Source of the DNA: Chromera velia
Lineage: Eukaryota > Sar > Chromeraceae
DNA: 26,952 bases
Assembly (NCBI GenBank): GCA_018398765.1
Contig: JAHBMJ010001081.1
Coordinates: 9,445-36,396, forward strand
Direction: 5' to 3'
Shown here: in pieces, positions 22,786-26,952 of the stretch
Layout: the number at the start of each line of letters is the position of its first letter
Numbering within the stretch: the first letter of the stretch is position 1
Position numbers and translations under genes: made by a program
Notes under the pieces: generated by a model
Database searches by the model: none
The model's input: only the letters and a program-made list of their open reading frames with translations
Told to the model about the DNA's origin: nothing

Positions 22786-23891
22786 AGCAGTGCAATTGAA
22801 GAGGGAACTGTGTGACAAAATCACGTGTGCGGATCGAGAAGCGCGTCGACTGGTGAGTGGATGAGTGAATCAATGAATGGGACTGGAATGAGTGGATTGA
22901 TGGGGGGAAACCGACATGCACCCTGCATTGGCCCCTCTCGATTCCTTTTCTTCTCTTCTTGGTTTAAGTTTCCCGCTTCTTCCTTTTCCCTTAATTGTCG
23001 GACCGTTCCGCTCCCCCCGCCTCTTTTCCTGCTTGTGCTTCCTGACATTATGCTCTGTTGCTCGTTCTCTCCGCTTACCCTCGACCAATTCTTTCCTGTT
23101 GATCTGTGCCTCTGAGAAGCAGCAAGCAAGCAGTTCGTCTGTCACTTCACATCACATCTCGTTGTGCACATCTCTGATCGTGTTTTTTCTTTCTGTGTGT
23201 CTGGCAGAAGAACCAGCCGGCATCCGCCCTGATTGTCGTGGGTCTAGTGCTTGCTCTCGTCGTGGGGCTCCTGCTTTTCATCGTCTGCTGGCTCATCATG
23301 TCAGTCCGTTCCCCCCCCCCTCACCTCTCTCTCTCTCTTCTTTACGCCATTTACTGAGCCTTTCCTTCGCCGTTGTGTCATCCGTGTTTCTTTGCTGTCT
23401 GTTTTCCTCTCTTCCTTCTGTTCTGCCCCCTTGCCGTCTTTTGTTTGGCAATCCGACCTTTCCAGAAATCGAGTCGCTTCATGTTTTCTGCTGCATCTTT
23501 CATCGCTTTCCTCCCCGAAAACCGTCCCTCCTACTGTTGAGGCTGTTGCTTTCTGTTTGCTCTGCTGGTGTGTCAATGTTGTTGTCGTTGGCTGTTTTCC
23601 TGGTTGCCGTGTCCTGGAAAGACGTTTCCTTTCTTCCAGAGGCCTCTTCTCTGTAGTCCCGGAGGACTCACAAGGAAGCTGGCTCCGCCCTTATCTGACT
23701 TCGTTGATTCTGAGCATTTCGTTTGATTGCTTTTTTGCAGGCAAGAAGAGGACGTCGTGGCGCACCTGTCGCCCAATAGAGGGCAGGGGCGTACACACGC
23801 AGGGGGCGCGGCCGCAGGATTACGGACCCCACAAAGTGCGCGCTTCCGGCCTTTGAAAGACTTTGCACGTGCAAGACCGCGACCAGACTAG
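19558..23891 (+). CDS. Type I membrane protein with C2H2-like finger, eight exons
   Basis: Exons 19558-19965, 20378-20494, 20908-21003, 21376-21508, 22077-22172, 22791-22852, 23208-23299 and 23741-23891 sum to 1155 bases, 384 residues, with phases 0,0,0,1,1,0,2. Residues 1-28 form a signal peptide (FLIVFPLLTCFF core). Residues 30-95 are acidic and Glu-rich. Residues about 96-118 are Arg/Lys-rich. A C2H2-type finger has Cys183, Cys186, His199 and His204 (C-x2-C-x12-H-x4-H). Four Cys-containing blocks follow: CLEDYCEIFDVC (216-227), CNDERLENARRLC (253-265), NLCFP (270-274) and CDKITC (291-296). A strong transmembrane helix lies at about 310-334, then a 50-residue basic tail. The topology puts the finger in the secretory lumen or outside the cell. 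The layout recalls uncharacterised plant and algal membrane proteins with a C2H2 finger and short Cys motifs, but I cannot name the family with certainty. Exons 5-7 are 62-96 bases long. Confidence 0.75.
20517..20548 (+). repeat. (TTTG)n microsatellite, intron 2
   Basis: Eight near-perfect TTTG units in intron 2 of the membrane C2H2 gene, followed by a (CTAT)n-like stretch. Confidence 0.9.
20790..20899 (+). repeat. CATCCATC/CATGCATG minisatellite at an intron 3' end
   Basis: Repeated blocks of about 32-33 bases combine CATCCATCCAT, CACACATCCATG and CATGCATG. They run up to the acceptor CTTGCAG at 20907 of the membrane C2H2 gene, so the repeat occupies the region where the branch site and polypyrimidine tract would lie. 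Confidence 0.85.
21032..21120 (+). repeat. 44-bp tandem duplication, intron 3
   Basis: Two adjacent 44-base copies, from 21032 and 21076, starting GGTTGGTTGGGC and ending in AACAGCTTTCTC. They differ at one base (AACTGG/AACCGG), so the duplication is recent. Confidence 0.9.
21318..21362 (+). repeat. (GTCT)n microsatellite, intron 3
   Basis: About eleven GTCT units lie just before the TCCCTGCAG acceptor of exon 4 (exon start 21376). Confidence 0.92.
22627..22780 (+). repeat. (CCTT)n-(CTTT)n-(CT)n-(GT)n compound microsatellite, intron 5
   Basis: Four simple repeats follow one another and end about 10 bases before the AAGCAG acceptor of exon 6 at 22791. The pyrimidine part could serve as the polypyrimidine tract. 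Confidence 0.92.
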
Positions 23892-24954
23892 TGCGTTAGC
23901 TAGTACGATGAATTCAATTAGTATCCATCACTATATAGATCCATCATCATTAATGTAAATAAATCCGAGGATAGGATAGGATGTATGTTCTAGGTGCCCC
24001 CCGCGGTCCACTGCTTAGAAAAGGCTTATACCGTCGGCGGCTTCGTTCGACGCTCGAACTTATAAGCTCAGCAGCCAACTAACCGCCATGCATCCAGCAG
24101 GATGGATCCATCGATCGATTATATCCAACAGCTGTCAGCGTATCTCTAAGGGTGATCTCATGTAATATATTTATTTACATTAAAGTGAGGATATGTGACG
24201 ATGATTTCACTTTAAATAAACAATTTAAAACTTTAAAACACCCAGAGAAAAAAAGTTGGAACTTGGAACTATAACTCAAAGAAAACATTACATTTTTCTA
24301 ACGTTCTTTGTAAGGTAGTTTTAAAGCGTTTAAAGGGAAAATTTTAAAGTTTACAGTTAAAGTGGGGGCGTCATCACTTTATTTAAAAATTTTAAACTAT
24401 TAGGATCACCCCTAGGCGTATCTTCTACTATCTTGATCATAGTAAAAGACAGTCTTAACTAGTCTGAACATACAATAATGAATTCAAATAATAATTCTAG
24501 CCTGTCATTATCTGTCATTGCTGGCCTAGACTAGGCCGTGCACTCTATATACTGGCCTGCAATTTAGGCTGCAAAGGGTATTTAAAAACATACTGCCACA
24601 GTATTAATAAAAATGTATTACTAGATACTATGCTAGATACATTAAAAGAACATTTTGAAAACTAGTTTGAAAAATGCTAGAAATTCCAAAACTTTTGATG
24701 TTTTTTGTTTTTTTTTAAAAAAGAATGTATCTGCGAATGAGTAACGAATGTATGCACAAAAAAGAAATGTAGATAATCACTGATATATCACTGACAGTAT
24801 AGTTCTAGAAGCTTAAAAAAAAACTGTCAACAACTTAAAACAAAGAATTAATTCACAATAGTTTGTAGGCTTGATCTAGTACCTAATGTTTCACCACTTA
24901 ATAAATATGATATTAACGCTGTTAACGGCATATCGATCATAAATAGTGACCATG
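23892..24954. other. AT-rich intergenic region
   Basis: Between the membrane C2H2 gene and the hAT-like element. The first 200 bases carry GATCGATCGAT palindromes and a GC-rich patch (23998-24060). Then come a MITE-like element (24149-24412) and AT-rich sequence with short poly-A runs. No coding frame is supported. Confidence 0.55.
24149..24412. mobile_element. MITE-like element with TA target duplication
   Basis: The left end AGGGTGATC and right end GATCACCCC form an inverted repeat with one mismatch, bordered on both sides by TA (24147-24148 and 24413-24414). The 264-base interior is AT-rich with many CTTTAAA/TTTAAAG words and no frame. A TA duplication is typical of Tc1/mariner elements. 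The end sequence matches the shorter element at 2437-2546. Confidence 0.6.
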
Positions 24955-25361
24955 TTTGATTTGATTTGATTTGATTTGATTTGATTTGAGGTAGGGCTTA
25001 AGCTCAAATCAAATATCCAGTCAGGGAGGACTTAGTGTTTAAAGACCTATCAAATACGATCAAATATTTGATCAATATGACTTTCAACCTCAAATATGAA
25101 GGTCCCGAAAAACCTTTTGCAAGTACCGATCCGTCACGCATGCTGATTCAAATGAAAAAACCTAAATCTTGATGGTTTACTCTCAAAAAAAAACGTTTTG
25201 AGCTGTACTGAAATTGACGTTTCACCTCTTTTTACTTCATGCAGAGGTAAACCGATCAGCTGAACGTTTTTCCAAACAGCTGTGTTAACTTTTCTGGTGC
25301 TGGAACATCTTTTACGGCCCCCTTTTTAAGCGTCTGCAAACATTTTACACCCCGTAAAGAC

Positions 25362-26012
25362 ATGTCACACAATCTGACAGGGTCGAACGGGAAGAAGGAG
25401 GCATTTGTTTTTAGAGCCGGGTACGCAAAAAAAATATGGTCCGTGCAAAAGGGGGCAAATGTGATTCAGTATCAGGTGAAAATACAAGGAGCTGAGGGGG
25501 AAGGAGAAACTATTTGTGGCTGTGAGTATGCAGCAGCGGCAACCAGTTCTTTTCAAACCCACCTCATCAATCAGCATCGCTTGACAATCACGTCTGACAA
25601 ACATGTGCAGCTGCTCCAAGAAAGACAGGAGAAGCGGTCGGAGGGGGCAGAGGGGACGAAGCAGCCTGACGTGCAAACGTTTTTCCCTACCAAAGATGAA
25701 GCAGAAGCCGTGGTCGCACCATATGCAGAGATGCATGAGAAGAGAATCAAGTGCGATATGCTGACCACTAACTTTCTGGCCAGTGCTGGCTGGCCTCATC
25801 TCACAGAAAACGAGGCATTGCGAAAGCTGATCAAGGCACTGGACTCCCGCTACGATCTTCCGTCTGTGGGGAAAGTGCAGAGACTTCTGCTTCCAACACT
25901 GAAGAACGAGATTATTCTGTCAATCAAAGACAGGTTGAGAAAAGTAGCGAGTCGGACCCGACGAGTGTCGATCACCCTCGACATGTGGTCCCTGATTGCA
26001 GCATGCCCCTGA
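25362..26012 (+). pseudogene. Truncated hAT-family transposase (N-terminal part)
   Basis: A 216-residue frame. It opens with a BED-like zinc finger region: an AKKIWSVQ strand, then Cys52, Cys54, His67 and His72 (C-x-C-x12-H-x4-H, one residue tighter than the usual C-x2-C). A Lys/Glu-rich linker follows. The block from about residue 132 is the hAT signature preceding the RNase H fold: a hydrophobic NFLASAGWP, ALRKLIKALDSRYDLPS, and the strand VSITLDMWS, whose Asp207 is the first catalytic aspartate position. The frame then stops within six residues. The second catalytic Asp, the insertion domain, the Glu and the C-terminal dimerisation region are absent downstream, so no active enzyme can be made. 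Internal deletion is the simplest explanation. Confidence 0.7.
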
Positions 26013-26571
26013 TCCCAAGCGTCGAAAGGCTGCGACCACATTCCCTGTCGGTGTGGAGCAGTTCCAGAAAGGCAAGGGAAAAGGCAATGGGGGGGCTGCT
26101 GACAGTGCTGGAGGGGGGGCCGCTCCTACAGGGCCCAGCGGGAGGACTACTTTGAAACCAAAGGAGGCGGCCGCAGACGCAAATGCTGAGAAGGCTAGGG
26201 GGAAACTTCCCCCTCCTGAGAAAGTCATCACTCCGGGTGAGGAAGGCTACCGACCTCTCTATATTTACCTCCAATACAAGGGGCTTGTTGTCGGCCCTGG
26301 CACGGCACAGAGGGTAGCCGAACTTACCAACTCTAGATGCTTAGCTGCCCAGAAATAGGACGGTTCCAACACCAACAGCAATAGCAAAGGTATGCGCGGT
26401 TCTCCATCTCACCCCGTTGTCATCTCTCCGCAACCGAATAGAAGCCCAGGAGCACCCACTCCTGGAAAGCCGAAAAGCCAGAGAAAAAGCTCTCAGCAGC
26501 TCCTACCACCGATCGATTCGATTCATATTGAAGAAAGTGATCATGGAGAAGAGGAAAAGGAAGTGCCATAA
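25996..26571 (+). pseudogene. Disordered-protein frame inside the hAT-like element, one in-frame stop
   Basis: Starting where the transposase frame ends, but in another frame, an open reading frame runs to a TAG at 26356-26358 and then stays open to TAA at 26569-26571. It encodes a Lys/Gly/Ala/Pro-rich segment, a short ordered-looking piece (PLYIYLQYKG), and a Ser/Pro/Lys-rich tail with an acidic end. Base composition is GC-rich like the transposase part and unlike the AT-rich flanks, so it was probably coding. It may be the distal part of the ancestral transposase gene, a second element gene, or captured host sequence. A TTGCAG precedes it at 25991-25996, resembling the acceptors of the host genes. 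Confidence 0.4.
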
Positions 26572-26952
26572 AGCTGAGTGATTGTCACCTCAATTTTGGT
26601 ACGTGCTCTAACTTTATCGTATCAACAAAAAGTTATATGCAATTTTAAATCTATCAATTTTACGTTCTTAATCTCTATTAGTACTAGAGTGAGTCTTAGT
26701 GACTAGTGTATATACACTGCCATACAGGCATATTTTTTTTACGGAACTGATAAGTTATAATTATATATATATTTTTTTAAATTTTTGAAACACACATCAG
26801 AAATGTTCTGATAACTATTGTCATGAGAAAAATGATCAGAGTGACAGTAAGTCAGTGACTCAGTGAGGAACCCTAAGAGGTTAACCTCAAATCTTACCTC
26901 AAATATCAAATATTTGAGGTTGAAGCTCAAATCAAATCAAATCAAATCAAAT

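Larger units (their letters stand above)
24955..26952 (+). mobile_element. hAT-like DNA transposon, non-autonomous, running to the window edge
   Basis: The left end is (TTTGA)x7 at 24955-24989, followed by GGTAGGG. The right end is (TCAAA)x5 from 26927 to the window edge, its inverse. Subterminal sequences also mirror each other: TTCAACCTCAAATAT near 25083 reappears inverted near 26910. Between them is a truncated hAT transposase reading frame. The true terminal repeats and 8-bp target duplication of a hAT element were not located; the right boundary may lie beyond the window. Confidence 0.55.

Noticed and set aside
22445-22921. 158-residue minus-strand frame rich in Arg/Glu/Lys and Thr/His
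   Set aside because: Translation of the compound microsatellite of intron 5 of the membrane C2H2 gene.
22916-23856. Two long plus-strand Ser/Leu/Phe-rich frames resembling membrane proteins
   Set aside because: Most of their length is pyrimidine-rich intron. The true transmembrane exon (23208-23299) and tail exon (23741-23891) are read in other phases and fit the spliced model.

Overview
This is a nuclear-type eukaryotic window. Its genes are split by GT-AG introns (97 bp to about 1 kb) and separated by AT-rich, transposon-bearing islands. I see no bacterial operons, rRNA, tRNA or CRISPR. The gene style suggests an alveolate or other microbial alga: GC-rich exons, TGCAG acceptors, intronic microsatellites, TGCATGCA motifs, and a RING/TRAF-zinc-finger/MATH protein. 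A chromerid such as Chromera is my best guess, but this is inference only and rests on no search.

Layout. 1-325: CA/CT microsatellite block. 326-2020 (-): single-exon GT34-like type II membrane glycosyltransferase. 2021-4114: intergenic, with a short MITE-like element and a 44-bp minisatellite. 4115-6908 (-): three-exon divergent protein kinase with a proline-rich N-terminus and one apparent frameshift at a 10-base homopolymer. 6909-7604: shared divergent promoter. 7605-10516 (+): six-exon unknown protein with a 1-kb pyrimidine-rich intron. 10517-12075: AT-rich spacer. 12076-14143 (+): three-exon RING/TRAF/MATH protein, a probable E3 ubiquitin ligase. 14144-15527: AT-rich spacer with a strong hairpin and a small inverted-repeat element. 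15528-18857 (-): four-exon large secreted protein of unknown function. 18858-19557: second divergent promoter. 19558-23891 (+): eight-exon type I membrane protein with a C2H2-like finger and conserved-looking cysteine pairs. 23892-24954: AT-rich spacer with a TA-flanked MITE-like element. 24955-26952 (to the window edge): hAT-like element with inverted pentamer-repeat ends and a transposase that lacks its catalytic core.

Exon models were built by hand. Each junction was accepted only where GT-AG borders, reading phase and protein continuity agreed. In four genes the summed exons are an exact multiple of three and end in one stop. The kinase misses by exactly one base, which falls in the homopolymer.

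The genes do not form an evident pathway. Three products appear to enter the secretory route (GT34-like enzyme, secreted protein, membrane C2H2 protein). Two are signalling or ubiquitin-type proteins.
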